From the NCBI RefSeq assembly GCF_018408855.1, contig NZ_AP024322.1, positions 1,054,001 to 1,118,000 of the forward strand: a stretch of DNA of 64,000 nucleotides, given 5' to 3'. Of the stretch, positions 36,560 through 46,330 are shown piece by piece (position 1 is the first letter of the stretch; each line of letters begins with the position of its first letter). Both the position numbers and the translations under genes were made by a program. The notes below the pieces were generated by a model. It had not been told where the DNA came from, made no database searches, and saw nothing but the letters and a program-made list of their open reading frames with translations. The DNA comes from Caballeronia sp. NK8 (GTDB lineage Bacteria > Pseudomonadota > Gammaproteobacteria > Burkholderiales > Burkholderiaceae).

Positions 36560-38083
36560 TCAAGCCGTAGCGACCGGGATCTTGCCGATTTTTGCCTGCC
36601 ATTCAGCGGGGCCCGTCTTGTGGACCGACGTGCCGCTCGAATCGACCGCGACCGTCACCGGCATGTCCTGCACGTCGAACTCGTAGATTGCTTCCATGCC
36701 GAGGTCTTCGAACGCGAGCACCTTCGCTTCGCGGATCGCTTTCGACACGAGATACGCCGCGCCGCCGACCGCCATCAGATACGCGGCCTTGTGATTTTTG
36801 ATCGCCTCGATGGCGACCGGGCCGCGCTCGGCCTTGCCGATCATCGAGATGAGTCCGGTTTGCGCGAGCATCATCTCGGTGAACTTGTCCATGCGCGTGG
36901 CCGTGGTCGGGCCTGCCGGGCCGACGGCTTCGTCGCGTACCGGATCGACCGGGCCGACGTAATAGATCACGCGGTTCGTGAAATCGACCGGCAGCTTTTC
37001 GCCCTTCGCGAGCATGTCCGCGATGCGCTTGTGCGCGGCGTCGCGGCCCGTCAGCATCTTGCCCGACAGCAGCAGCGTCTGGCCCGGCTTCCACGCGGCG
37101 ACCTGCTCCGGCGTCAGCGTGTTCAGGTCGACGCGTTGGCTGGTCTCCGTGTTCGGCTCCCAGTTGACCTTCGGCCAGTCTTCGAGCGACGGCGCGTCGA
37201 GCTTCGCGACGCCCGAGCCGTCGAGCGTAAAGTGCGCGTGGCGCGTGGCCGCGCAGTTCGGGATGATCGCGACCGGCTTGCTCGCCGCGTGCGTCGGCGC
37301 GGCCATGATCTTCACGTCGAGCACGGTGGCGAGGCCGCCGAGACCCTGCGCGCCGATGCCGAGCGCGTTCACCTTCTCGTGCAGTTCGACACGCAGTTCT
37401 TCGATCCAGTCCTGCGGCCCGCGCGCGATGATGTCCTGAATGTCGATCGGGTCCATCAGCGATTCCTTTGCCATGACCATCGCCTTCTCGGCCGTGCCGC
37501 CGATGCCGATGCCGAGCATCCCGGGCGGGCACCAGCCGGCGCCCATCGTCGGCACGGTCTTGAGCACCCAGTCGACGATCGAATCCGACGGGTTCAGCAT
37601 CGCGAACTTCGACTTGTTCTCCGAGCCGCCGCCCTTGGCCGCGACCTGCACATCGACCTTGTCGCCCGGCACGATCTCGTAGTGGATCACGGCCGGCGTG
37701 TTGTCCTTCGTGTTCTTGCGGCCGCCTTCGGGCGGGCTCACGATCGACGCGCGCAGCACGTTGTCCGGGTTCAGATAACCGCGGCGCACGCCTTCGTTGA
37801 TCATGTCGGTGACGCTCATCGTCGCGCCGTCCCACCGCACATCCATGCCGACCTTCACGAACACCGTGACGATGCCCGTGTCCTGGCAGATCGGGCGCTT
37901 GCCTTCGGCGCACATGCGGCTGTTGGTCAGAATCTGCGCAATCGCGTCTTTCGCGGCGGGGCTCTCTTCCAGCTCGTAGGCGCGGCCGAGCGCCTGGATG
38001 TAGTCGAGCGGATGGTAGTAGCTGATGTATTGCAGCGAATCAGCGATGCTCTGAATCAGATCTTCCTGCTTGATGACGGTCAT
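36560..38083 (-). CDS. fumA: Class I fumarate hydratase
   Basis: A 507-residue [4Fe-4S] fumarase that interconverts fumarate and malate. The N-terminal alpha domain has the cluster cysteines (RPICQDTG and CAATRHAHF segments). The C-terminal beta domain has GPTTATRMD and ends with SSGTSVHKTGPAEWQ, typical of class I enzymes. The cluster makes it sensitive to iron limitation and oxidants. A terminator follows. Confidence 0.95.
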   Translation of the reverse strand: MTVIKQEDLIQSIADSLQYISYYHPLDYIQALGRAYELEESPAAKDAIAQILTNSRMCAEGKRPICQDTGIVTVFVKVGMDVRWDGATMSVTDMINEGVRRGYLNPDNVLRASIVSPPEGGRKNTKDNTPAVIHYEIVPGDKVDVQVAAKGGGSENKSKFAMLNPSDSIVDWVLKTVPTMGAGWCPPGMLGIGIGGTAEKAMVMAKESLMDPIDIQDIIARGPQDWIEELRVELHEKVNALGIGAQGLGGLATVLDVKIMAAPTHAASKPVAIIPNCAATRHAHFTLDGSGVAKLDAPSLEDWPKVNWEPNTETSQRVDLNTLTPEQVAAWKPGQTLLLSGKMLTGRDAAHKRIADMLAKGEKLPVDFTNRVIYYVGPVDPVRDEAVGPAGPTTATRMDKFTEMMLAQTGLISMIGKAERGPVAIEAIKNHKAAYLMAVGGAAYLVSKAIREAKVLAFEDLGMEAIYEFDVQDMPVTVAVDSSGTSVHKTGPAEWQAKIGKIPVATA

Positions 38084-38132
38084 GGCTTGAGCTCTGGGGA
38101 CGGAATTTTGTGTGCGCGTTCTCTAGGACGCT

Positions 38133-38720
38133 TCAGTCGAGCGCGCTCCGGGGCGCGATGGTTTCGCTGTGAAAGTGCTTCGGATGCGTATGCGTGGTCA
38201 GCCGGTCGACCCACGCCATGATCAGCGCGGACAAGAGGAAGGCGACGTGGATGATCACCTGCCACAGCACCGTGTGGAACGTGTGCTGATCCGGGTTGAT
38301 GAAGGTTTTCAGCAGATGGATCGACGAGATGCTGATGAGCGCCATCGACAGCTTCACCTTCAGCACCCCCGCGTTGACGTGATCGAGCCACTCGGGCTCG
38401 TCGGGGTGGCCTTCCACGCCCAGCCGTGACACGAAAGTCTCATACCCGCCGACGATCACCATGATGAGCAGATTCGAGATCATCACCACGTCGATCAGGC
38501 CGAGCACGACGAGCATGATGTTGGTTTCGTCGAGCGTCATCGCGTGCGTGACGAGGTGCCACACTTCCTTCAGGAACAGCACGACGTAGACGGCTTGCGC
38601 GATGATCAGACCCAGATAGAGCGGCACTTGCAGCCAGCGGCTCATGAAGATGACTTTCGGCAGCACTTTCATCGAGCCGGGCTGCGAGGGCGAGGCGGGT
38701 GAATGCTTGGGAGCGGACAT
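38133..38720 (-). CDS. YqhA/UPF0114-family membrane protein
   Basis: A 195-residue inner-membrane protein of the TIGR00645/YqhA family with about four transmembrane helices (for example YLGLIIAQAVYVVLFLKEVW and IMLVVLGLIDVVMISNLLIM) and the conserved MVIVGGYETFVSRL segment. Function unknown. It precedes fumA by 49 bp on the same strand, so they may share a transcript. Confidence 0.9.
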   Translation of the reverse strand: MSAPKHSPASPSQPGSMKVLPKVIFMSRWLQVPLYLGLIIAQAVYVVLFLKEVWHLVTHAMTLDETNIMLVVLGLIDVVMISNLLIMVIVGGYETFVSRLGVEGHPDEPEWLDHVNAGVLKVKLSMALISISSIHLLKTFINPDQHTFHTVLWQVIIHVAFLLSALIMAWVDRLTTHTHPKHFHSETIAPRSALD

Positions 38721-38910
38721 GGGCGGCTATTGAGTCGATGCGGATCGAACTGGAATGATGACGGGCGAATATGACGAACCAAAACGTGCGATGCGCCGGC
38801 GAATGCGCCAGGGCGCGTTCGCGGTGTCAGGAAGCCCGCTATTGTAGCGCGTCACCGCGCGGGCCTGCCGAAAGCTTTCAGAATGCGCCGATGGAATCGG
38901 CGAGCCGTAG

Positions 38911-39819
38911 CTAAACGCTCGTTTCGCGCGACACGCGGCCTGCGGGGCGCGCGCCGAAACTTGCGATCGCGATGCCCGTGACCACGCACGCGAGCGCGAC
39001 GCCGTGCGCGAGCGTCGGCCGTTCGTCGAGGAACGCGATGCCGTAGAGCGCCGCCGCGATCGGCAGGACGGCGCAGAATACGCCGGCGACACTGCCGTCG
39101 ACGTGGCGAATGCCCTTCATCCACAGCCAGAACGAGAAGATGCTGGCCGAAAGGCCGTACCACAGGACGAGCGCCCACGTGTCCCAGCCGACGCTCGTCC
39201 AGTCGAAGCGCGCGAGCGAGGCCGCGTCCGATCCAACGACGGGCAACATCAGCAGAAGGCCGATGGCGTGTGTATACGCGCAGATGTCGATGGCGGGCAG
39301 CGTCTGCGTGAGACGGCGCGACAGGATCACGTAGAGCGATTCGCAGCACACCGCGCCGAGCACCATCAGATTGCCGCCGAACGAACTCATGCCCGTGTCG
39401 CCGGCCTGGGCGACGTTGATGACGAGCACGCCCGCGATCGCCAGTCCGATCGACGCGAACGCGCGTCCGCCCGGCTTCTCTTTCAGGAAGATCCACGCGA
39501 ACAGCGCGACCACGGCCGGAATCGTGCTCGTGATGACGCCGGCCGCGACCGCGCTCGTGCGCGCTACTCCGCCGAGCATCAGCAAGGTAAAGCCGAACGT
39601 GCCGAAGAACGCCTGCAGAAAAAGATTGACCCATTCGCCGCGCGCGACGCGCTTCATCTTCGACCAGCGCAAGAGCGGCCAGAGCACCGCGAGCGCGATC
39701 ACGAAGCGCAACAGGGCAAAGAGCGGAACGGGAACGAAGGCGACGATCGACTTGCCGATGCCGACATTGCTTCCGACGAGCAGCATCGCGCCAATGAGTA
39801 AGAGAGCGTAGCGATTCAA
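38911..39819 (-). CDS. EamA/DMT-superfamily transporter
   Basis: A 302-residue protein with ten predicted transmembrane helices in two EamA repeats, the usual layout of drug/metabolite exporters. The second repeat starts around residue 150 (SFGGNLMVLGAVCCESLYVIL). The substrate cannot be told from sequence. It is not clearly in an operon: 190 bp separate it from the YqhA gene downstream. Confidence 0.9.
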   Translation of the reverse strand: MNRYALLLIGAMLLVGSNVGIGKSIVAFVPVPLFALLRFVIALAVLWPLLRWSKMKRVARGEWVNLFLQAFFGTFGFTLLMLGGVARTSAVAAGVITSTIPAVVALFAWIFLKEKPGGRAFASIGLAIAGVLVINVAQAGDTGMSSFGGNLMVLGAVCCESLYVILSRRLTQTLPAIDICAYTHAIGLLLMLPVVGSDAASLARFDWTSVGWDTWALVLWYGLSASIFSFWLWMKGIRHVDGSVAGVFCAVLPIAAALYGIAFLDERPTLAHGVALACVVTGIAIASFGARPAGRVSRETSV

Positions 39820-40148
39820 ACTGGATACCGCGCTGTTAGTTCAGTTACGATTGTGGGGACGCATTGTAGAAGCCGCGCGGACTCCGTGTATACCCCGTGC
39901 CCGTCGGGCGGTTCACGTAAGTAGCGGGTAAGTTGGGCGGCTTATCTTGAAATGGAAGCAAGGGCTGCCGCGCTGCTCAGGCGCGCAACCTTGCATGCGA
40001 CCGGCTTCCGGTCGCGACAACGGAGACAAGGCTCGGAGCGGGAACGCCACGCGTTTTCGGCTCTCGAACCTCACAACATGCGGCGCGCGCGGCCCATTCA
40101 GCGACGCGCGCGCCGCCGGATTTGGAAACACCATCAAAGGGGTTGTCG
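39820..40148. other. Divergent promoter region between the EamA gene and acs
   Basis: These 329 bp hold no credible gene. An 8-bp hairpin (39997-40004 with 40008-40015) lies about 130 bp before acs and may belong to its leader. Confidence 0.5.
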
Positions 40149-42131
40149 ATGTCTGCGATCGAATCGGTTCTTCATGAAAAACGTGTGTTCCCGCCGTCCG
40201 CCAAGGCGACGACGGGTGCGGCAATCTCCGGAATGGACGCCTACAAGGCGCTCGTCGCCGAAGCAGAAAAGGATTACGAAGGCTTCTGGGCGCGACTTGC
40301 GCGCGAGACGCTCGCCTGGCACAAGCCGTTCACCAAGGTGCTGGACGAATCGAAGGCGCCGTTCTACACGTGGTTCGAGGACGGCGAGCTGAACGCGTCG
40401 TACAACTGTCTCGACCGTCACGTCGAAGCGGGCCGCGGCAACGATAACGCGATCATCTTCGAAGCCGACGACGGCACCGTCACCAACGTCACCTATCAGG
40501 ATCTGCTCGATCGCGTCAGCCGCCTCGCCAACGCGCTCAGAAAGCGCGGCGTGAAAAAGGGCGATCGCGTCGTGATCTATCTGCCGATGTCGGTGGAAGG
40601 CGTCGTCGCGATGCAGGCCTGCGTGCGGATCGGTGCAACGCATTCGGTGGTGTTCGGCGGTTTCTCATCGAAGTCGCTCAATGAACGTCTCGTCGATGTC
40701 GGCGCGGTCGCGCTCATCACCGCCGACGAGCAGATGCGCGGCGGCAAGGCATTGCCGCTGAAGAGCATCGCCGACGAAGCGCTCGCCGCGGGCGGCTGCG
40801 AGAAAGTGAAGGACGTCATCGTGTATCAGCGCACGGGCGGCAAGGTCGCTTGGACCGAAGGCCGCGACGTGTGGCTGCACGAGATCGTCGAGAGCGAATC
40901 GACGAAGTGCGAACCGGAGTGGGTCGGCGCGGAGCATCCGCTGTTCATCCTCTACACGTCGGGCTCGACGGGCAAGCCGAAAGGCGTGCAGCACAGCACG
41001 GCGGGCGTGTTGCTGTGGGGCGCGCAGACGATGAAGTGGACCTTCGACACGAAGCCGGGCGACATCTTCTGGTGTACGGCGGATATCGGCTGGATCACGG
41101 GGCATAGCTATATCGCGTACGGACCGCTCGCGATCGGCGCGACGCAGGTGATGTTCGAAGGCGTGCCCACTTATCCGCACGCGGGCCGCTTCTGGGAAAT
41201 GATCGATCGCCACAAGGTCACGATCTTCTACACCGCGCCCACGGCCATCCGCTCGCTGATCAAGGTATCGGAAGCGGACGCGAAGGTGCATCCGAAGAGC
41301 TACGACCTGTCGACGCTGCGCATCCTCGGCACGGTCGGCGAGCCGATCAATCCGGAAGCGTGGATGTGGTATCACGAGAACGTCGGACGCGGCCAGTGCC
41401 CGATTGTCGACACATGGTGGCAGACCGAAACCGGTGGCCACATGATCACGCCGCTGCCGGGCGCAACGCCGCTCGTGCCGGGTTCGTGCACGCTGCCACT
41501 GCCGGGCATCATGGCGGCGGTCGTCGATGAAACCGGTCAGGACGTGCCGAACGGGCAGGGCGGGATTCTGGTAGTGAAGCGCCCGTGGCCGTCGATGCTG
41601 CGCAACGTCTGGGGTGATCCGAAGCGTTACCAGACGAGCTACTTCCCGGAAGAGCTCGGCGGCAAGCTGTACCTCGCCGGCGACGGCGCGGTGCGCGACA
41701 AGGAGACCGGCTACTTCACGATCATGGGCCGCATCGATGACGTGCTGAACGTCTCCGGCCACCGTCTCGGCACGATGGAAATCGAATCGGCGCTGGTCGC
41801 CAATCCGATGGTCGCGGAAGCGGCGGTCGTCGGCCGTCCGGACGATACGACGGGTGAAGCCGTGGTCGCGTTCGTCGTGTTGAAGCGTTCGCGTCCGGAA
41901 GGTGACGAAGCGAAGCAGATCGCCACTGAACTGCGTAACTGGGTCGGCAAGGAGATCGGCCCGATCGCGAAGCCGAAGGACATCCGCTTCGGCGAGAACC
42001 TGCCGAAGACGCGTTCGGGCAAGATCATGCGGCGTCTCTTGCGCTCGCTTGCGAAGGGCGAGGAGATCACGCAGGACGTCTCCACGCTCGAAAATCCCGC
42101 GATTCTCGATCAGCTCGGCGAAGCGCGCTGA
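40149..42131 (+). CDS. acs: Acetyl-CoA synthetase
   Basis: A 660-residue AMP-forming enzyme that activates acetate. It has the adenylation motif [12 protein letters not shown], the thiolation/hinge region [16 protein letters not shown] and the C-terminal catalytic lysine in [11 protein letters not shown], which is the acetylation site in this family. AAAGGGG precedes the ATG at 40149. Downstream are the two subunits of a sodium symporter, suggesting a linked uptake and activation of acetate or a related acid. Confidence 0.97.
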   Translation: MSAIESVLHEKRVFPPSAKATTGAAISGMDAYKALVAEAEKDYEGFWARLARETLAWHKPFTKVLDESKAPFYTWFEDGELNASYNCLDRHVEAGRGNDNAIIFEADDGTVTNVTYQDLLDRVSRLANALRKRGVKKGDRVVIYLPMSVEGVVAMQACVRIGATHSVVFGGFSSKSLNERLVDVGAVALITADEQMRGGKALPLKSIADEALAAGGCEKVKDVIVYQRTGGKVAWTEGRDVWLHEIVESESTKCEPEWVGAEHPLFILYTSGSTGKPKGVQHSTAGVLLWGAQTMKWTFDTKPGDIFWCTADIGWITGHSYIAYGPLAIGATQVMFEGVPTYPHAGRFWEMIDRHKVTIFYTAPTAIRSLIKVSEADAKVHPKSYDLSTLRILGTVGEPINPEAWMWYHENVGRGQCPIVDTWWQTETGGHMITPLPGATPLVPGSCTLPLPGIMAAVVDETGQDVPNGQGGILVVKRPWPSMLRNVWGDPKRYQTSYFPEELGGKLYLAGDGAVRDKETGYFTIMGRIDDVLNVSGHRLGTMEIESALVANPMVAEAAVVGRPDDTTGEAVVAFVVLKRSRPEGDEAKQIATELRNWVGKEIGPIAKPKDIRFGENLPKTRSGKIMRRLLRSLAKGEEITQDVSTLENPAILDQLGEAR

Positions 42132-42209
42132 TCGCGGTTCGGCCGCGGCCGCTTACCGGCGGCGGTCGATCCTTATTGCCGACGCCGTGCGGTTTTGGTA
42201 AATAACCGC

Positions 42210-42551
42210 ATGGTCACGCCGCCTCCCGCCGATTCCTCCAGCTCCACGTCCGCCTCGCCGCCGCCCGTTTCGACGGCGATGGCGCGCGCGCATCAGCGCT
42301 ATTGGCGCTTCAACGTCACGCTCATCGCCGTGCTGATGACGATCGGCTTCGTCGTCTCCTTTGGCTTGCCGCTGTTCGCGCCGCGCTTCGAGCACGTGCG
42401 CGTCGCGGGCTTTCCGTTGCCGTTCTACTTCGGCGCGCAAGGCGCGATTCTCGTCTATGTGGCGCTGATCCTCGTCTACATCGTGCTGATGCAGATTGCG
42501 GATGCGCGTCTGCTGCGCGCGGCCAGAACGGAACAGGGCGGCGCGGCATGA
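42210..42551 (+). CDS. DUF4212 small subunit of sodium:solute symporter
   Basis: A 113-residue membrane protein with two transmembrane helices (VTLIAVLMTIGFVVSFGLPL and GAQGAILVYVALILVYIVLM) and a Ser/Pro-rich N-terminus of about 20 residues. DUF4212 proteins are encoded directly before VC_2705-type symporters, as here. The ATG at 42210 has a weak ribosome binding site; the internal Met at MARAHQRYW is an alternative. Its stop overlaps the next start (ATGA). Confidence 0.88.
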   Translation: MVTPPPADSSSSTSASPPPVSTAMARAHQRYWRFNVTLIAVLMTIGFVVSFGLPLFAPRFEHVRVAGFPLPFYFGAQGAILVYVALILVYIVLMQIADARLLRAARTEQGGAA

Positions 42552-44572
42552 AGCTCACGAACCGGCTCATCGTCTATTACGCGCTCTATACGCTTGGCTT
42601 TCTGCTCTTCATCTTTCTGATGGAGCGCATCGAGCGCACGACGGGGCCGGGCACGTGGATCGGCTATGTGTTCCTGTTCGTGCCGATCGCGGTGTATGCG
42701 GTGATCGGCCTCTTGTCGCGCACCTCCGATCTCGTCGAATACTACGTGGCGGGGCGGCGCGTGCCTTCGGCATTCAACGGCATGGCGACCGCCGCCGACT
42801 GGCTCTCGGCCGCGTCGTTCATCGGTCTCGCCGGCTCGATCTACGCGAGCGGCTACGACGGCCTCGCCTACGTGATGGGATGGACGGGCGGCTACTGCCT
42901 CGTCGCGTTTCTGCTCGCGCCATACGTGCGCAAGCTCGCGCGCTACACGATTCCCGATTTTCTCGGCACGCGCTACTCCAGCAATCTCGTACGCGCGCTC
43001 GCGGCCATCGCGACGATCCTTTGTTCGTTCGTCTATCTCGTCGCGCAGATCCAGGGCATCGGATTGATCGCGTCGCGCTTTATCGGCATCGAGTTTTCGA
43101 TCGGCATCTTCTGCGGGCTCGCGGGCATTCTCGTGTGCTCGTTTCTCGGCGGCATGCGCGCGGTGACATGGACGCAGGTCGCGCAATACATCATCCTCAT
43201 CAGCGCGATGCTGATTCCGGTGTCGATGATCGCGCATCGCGAAGGACTCGGCTGGTTCCCGCAATTCAACTATGGGCGCGTGATGGAACGCGTCGAGTCG
43301 CTCGAGCGCGCGATCGCGGTGTCGCCCGACGAAGCGCGCGTGCGCGCTGACTATCAACGCCAGGCCGCGCAGATTCAGCAGCGCATCGACGCGCTGCCGC
43401 AGTCGTTTCACGCCGAACATGCGCGGCTCGCCGCCGAGATTGCCGAGTTGCGGCGGCACAACGGACCGCTGCGCGAGATCAACGGGCGCGAGCGCGAACT
43501 CGCTGCTTTTCCACGCGATCCCGCCGATGCGCAGGCCAAGTGGTCGCGCGAACGCGACGCGATGATCGAGCGCGTCGCCGCGCCCGTGCCGATGACCGAG
43601 GCTTTCGCGCCCGGTTCGGCAGGCGATGAGACCCCGCGCGTGCATCAGGTGAACTTTCTGTCGCTGCTCCTGTGTCTGTCGATCGGCACGGCGAGCCTGC
43701 CGCACATCCTCACGCGCTACAACACGACGACATCGGTGTCATCGGCGCGGCGCTCGGTGGGCTGGACGCTGTTCTTCGTCGCGCTCTTCTATCTGACGGT
43801 GCCGGTGCTGGCCGTGCTCATCAAGCACGAGATATTGACGGGGCTCGTTGGTCATCGCTTCGCCGATTTGCCGCAATGGGTGACGCAATGGCGGCGCGTG
43901 GAGCCGTATCTGATCCGCATCAGCGATGTGAACGGCGACGGCATCGTGCGCTGGGCCGGCATCCAGATGCAACCGGACATGGTCGTGCTCGCCGCGCCCG
44001 AGATCGCGGGGCTGCCGTATGTGATCTCAGGACTGATCGCGGCGGGGGCGCTGGCGGCCGCGCTGTCGACGGCCGACGGGCTTCTGCTCACGATCGCCAA
44101 CGCGCTGTCGCACGACGTCTACTACTGCATGGTCGATCGGCGCGCAACGAGTCAGCGGCGCGTGACCATCTCCAAGATTCTGCTGCTTGGCGTGGCTTTG
44201 CTTGCGTCGTACGTGGCGTCGCTCAATGCGGGCAACATCCTGTTTCTGGTCGGCGCGGCGTTCTCGCTCGCCGCGTCGAGCCTGTTTCCGGCGCTCGTGC
44301 TAGGCGTGTTCTGGAAGCGGACGACGCAGCGCGGCGTCGTCGCGGGGATGATCGCGGGGCTCGTCGTGTGCGTGTACTACATCGTGTCGACGTATCCGTT
44401 TTTCATGCAGCTGACGGGCTTCGCGGGGCCGCGCTGGTTCGGCATCGAGCCGATCAGTTCGGGCGTGTTCGGCGTGCCGGCCGGGTTCGCGGTGGCGATC
44501 GCGGTGAGTCTCTTCGATCGCAAACCGGACGCCTACACGCGCGCGCTCGTCGATTACATTCGTCATCCGTAG
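42548..44572 (+). CDS. VC_2705-family sodium:solute symporter with coiled-coil insertion
   Basis: A 674-residue transporter of the SSS family, related to the acetate permease ActP. The membrane helices are interrupted at about residues 240-350 by a hydrophilic, Arg/Glu/Gln-rich segment that looks like a coiled coil. The ATG overlaps the DUF4212 stop. With acs upstream, acetate or another short-chain acid is the likeliest substrate (inference). No DEAD-box or signalling domain is present in the insertion. Confidence 0.92.
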   Translation: MKLTNRLIVYYALYTLGFLLFIFLMERIERTTGPGTWIGYVFLFVPIAVYAVIGLLSRTSDLVEYYVAGRRVPSAFNGMATAADWLSAASFIGLAGSIYASGYDGLAYVMGWTGGYCLVAFLLAPYVRKLARYTIPDFLGTRYSSNLVRALAAIATILCSFVYLVAQIQGIGLIASRFIGIEFSIGIFCGLAGILVCSFLGGMRAVTWTQVAQYIILISAMLIPVSMIAHREGLGWFPQFNYGRVMERVESLERAIAVSPDEARVRADYQRQAAQIQQRIDALPQSFHAEHARLAAEIAELRRHNGPLREINGRERELAAFPRDPADAQAKWSRERDAMIERVAAPVPMTEAFAPGSAGDETPRVHQVNFLSLLLCLSIGTASLPHILTRYNTTTSVSSARRSVGWTLFFVALFYLTVPVLAVLIKHEILTGLVGHRFADLPQWVTQWRRVEPYLIRISDVNGDGIVRWAGIQMQPDMVVLAAPEIAGLPYVISGLIAAGALAAALSTADGLLLTIANALSHDVYYCMVDRRATSQRRVTISKILLLGVALLASYVASLNAGNILFLVGAAFSLAASSLFPALVLGVFWKRTTQRGVVAGMIAGLVVCVYYIVSTYPFFMQLTGFAGPRWFGIEPISSGVFGVPAGFAVAIAVSLFDRKPDAYTRALVDYIRHP

Positions 44573-44598
44573 GGGCTGGCGCAGGCGCGGGAAGTTGG

Positions 44599-44604
44599 TA
44601 TAAT
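44599..44604 (+). promoter_or_regulatory. -10 element of the tRNA-Ser promoter
   Basis: A perfect TATAAT lies 12 bp before the tRNA. No good -35 is seen at the usual distance. Confidence 0.6.
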
Positions 44605-44615
44605 CGCGGTCTTCC

Positions 44616-44705
44616 GGAGAGATGGATGAGTGGTTTAAGTCGCACGCCTGGAAAGCGTGTATAGGGTAAAACCTATCGGGGGTTCGAATCCCCCTCTCTC
44701 CGCCA
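44616..44705 (+). tRNA. tRNA-Ser (anticodon GGA)
   Basis: A 90-nt class II tRNA with acceptor arms GGAGAGA and TCTCTCC, anticodon loop CTGGAAA, a long variable arm, T-loop TTCGAAT and an encoded CCA end. Confidence 0.97.
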
Positions 44706-45191
44706 GAATCTCAAGCCCTTGATCTTCAAGGGCTTTTCTTTTTTCTGCTTCGGGAAATCGAGGCGGGTGTCTTGGGGTGGCGCGTCGCGGAATCCTGCAC
44801 AGCGCGGTCTCGACGATTCGCCAGGATCAGTTCGAACCCACGGCAATTTTCATCTTTTTCCTAGCGCTGTGGAGCAACCACGAGACGGTCACGTGACAGT
44901 CTGAAAGTTCGGATAACTACTGAATGGAGATCGTGACCGGTGGCGACGGGCGCACACGGGAGTAGAGGAGCGATGGAAAATCAGGCGGGGGGATTGTCGT
45001 AAGAGTAGTGGGCGCCACGGTATGACTGCGCCTCTAATAATGCTCGATGAAATCTCGCACATGGCAGGGCCCAGCGGCCCATGCAACCCACCTCTTACGA
45101 CATTCAAAAGGATAGTCGATACAGCCGGAAATGGAATCGGAATAGTCGCGTAGAAGGGTTCCATTCACCTTTCGACTGCGACAGCCTGAAT
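44706..45191. other. 486 bp after tRNA-Ser without a recognisable gene
   Basis: Beyond the tRNA terminator I see no frame with good codon use, ribosome binding site or family match. A 10-bp palindrome GTCACGTGAC lies near 44888. Composition is less GC-biased at third positions than the flanks, consistent with decayed or acquired DNA next to a tRNA. Confidence 0.5.
44711..44740 (+). terminator. Terminator of tRNA-Ser
   Basis: AAGCCCTTGA pairs with TCAAGGGCTT across a 3-base loop, followed by a T-rich tract. Confidence 0.85.
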
Positions 45192-45461
45192 TCAGCGACG
45201 AACTGTGTTGCCTTGCGAACGCGGCCCGCGCGCGAATGCGGCGATCGGGTCGTCGTCGGTTGTCGTGGCTACCGCCGGGGTCCGCGCCTTGTATTCGTCC
45301 TTTTTGCGTTCCCGCCATGCAGCACCGTGTGACTGGGTACGCGCAAGTTCCGCACTCGACATCCAGTGTTCGGTGTATCTCGCCTTGGCGGGAACGGCGG
45401 TCGAAAGAATCATGGCGGCGACCGACATCGATAGAACGCTCGATGTCCGCTTGGTTGGCAT
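45192..45461 (-). CDS. Small basic secreted hypothetical protein
   Basis: An 89-residue frame starting MPTKRTSSVLSMSVAAMILS, a likely signal peptide cleaved after VPAKA. The mature part is charged (WRERKKDEYKAR) with an acidic patch (TTDDDP). Codon use and the signal peptide favour a real gene. No clear ribosome binding site is seen before the ATG at 45461. No family recognised. Confidence 0.5.
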   Translation of the reverse strand: MPTKRTSSVLSMSVAAMILSTAVPAKARYTEHWMSSAELARTQSHGAAWRERKKDEYKARTPAVATTTDDDPIAAFARGPRSQGNTVRR

Positions 45462-45568
45462 GGCTAAGTCTGAACGCCAGAGTGCCGAAAATGCAAAAAC
45501 CCGTACAAGGCGCGGGGCGTTGCATGAACTGCGCTCGGTTCGTGACGCCGGGCGAGCGACTCGAGCGT

Positions 45569-45688
45569 TCACTGCGGGATCATCATGTGTGCGGGCTGAT
45601 TTTCGGCGTCATAGTGCAGCGCCGAGTTCGCGGCCTGCTCCTCGTGGAGCAGCACTTCGCGCGTAATGGAAATTCGCAGGTCCTTCAC
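45569..45688 (-). CDS. 39-residue hypothetical micro-protein (GTG start)
   Basis: A short frame beginning VKDLRISITREVLLHEEQAA (Met at the GTG) and ending HMMIPQ. AAGAGG lies about 10 bases upstream of the GTG at 45688. Third-position GC is high. It has no signal peptide and could be a small cytosolic protein. Evidence is moderate. Confidence 0.4.
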   Translation of the reverse strand: MKDLRISITREVLLHEEQAANSALHYDAENQPAHMMIPQ

Positions 45689-45817
45689 AGTCTTAGGCCT
45701 CTTGTAAGAAGGGAAGGACCGAATTTAAGCGGCTTTGGCGGTAAAAAACGCTCGGAGAAATCCTATTACCTTCGTGCGTGACGAACCTTTACACCGGCGT
45801 TCCGCCCGCCCAACGCG

Positions 45818-46093
45818 TCATTGCTTGATCGTTCCCGTCGATGGCGATGTCGGTGCCTGATTCGGCGACATGCCTTGTTCGCGCTGCTGCATCAGCGTGC
45901 CGCTGCCCGACGTGCCGGACTGCACGCCGCCTTGCGACGAGTCACCTGCGCGCGGCGCGGGCATCGGCTCGCTCTTGCCCGGTTGCATCTGCTGCTGGCG
46001 CTGCATCAACTGATCGCGCGACATTTCCTGCGAAAGCGCGGCAGTGCTAGCGAGCGCGAGAAGCGCGCCAGCGATTACGGTGGTGGTTCTCAT
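45818..46093 (-). CDS. Small secreted Gln/Ser-rich hypothetical protein
   Basis: A 91-residue protein with a clear signal peptide (MRTTTVIAGALLALASTAALS, cut near residue 21) and a mature chain rich in Gln, Met, Ser, Pro and Gly (QMQPG, SGTSGSG and NQAPTSP segments). AAGGAG lies before the ATG at 46093. Low-complexity periplasmic proteins of this type are frequent in Burkholderia; function unknown. Confidence 0.75.
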   Translation of the reverse strand: MRTTTVIAGALLALASTAALSQEMSRDQLMQRQQQMQPGKSEPMPAPRAGDSSQGGVQSGTSGSGTLMQQREQGMSPNQAPTSPSTGTIKQ

Positions 46094-46330
46094 GTCCGTC
46101 TCCTTGTGTCCGGCGCCATCGCGCCGCTTACAGCCTTGTTAGCATCGAACGTGCCGCGCCGCATCGGCTTAGGACTGTCCTTATTTATGTCTCAAACGAG
46201 GTTAAACGGCCGATAAACGGATAGGATATTCACCAGGCGATCAAGGGTGCAGGTCTATTACAATTCGCGATCCAAACAATCTCGAACTGCCTGAATCCGG
46301 CTCAATAGGCTGTACGCCGCGGAGTCTCTC

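Noticed and set aside
44889..45164. Frame of 91 codons on the minus strand after tRNA-Ser
   Set aside because: No ribosome binding site, no coding-type composition and no recognisable features.
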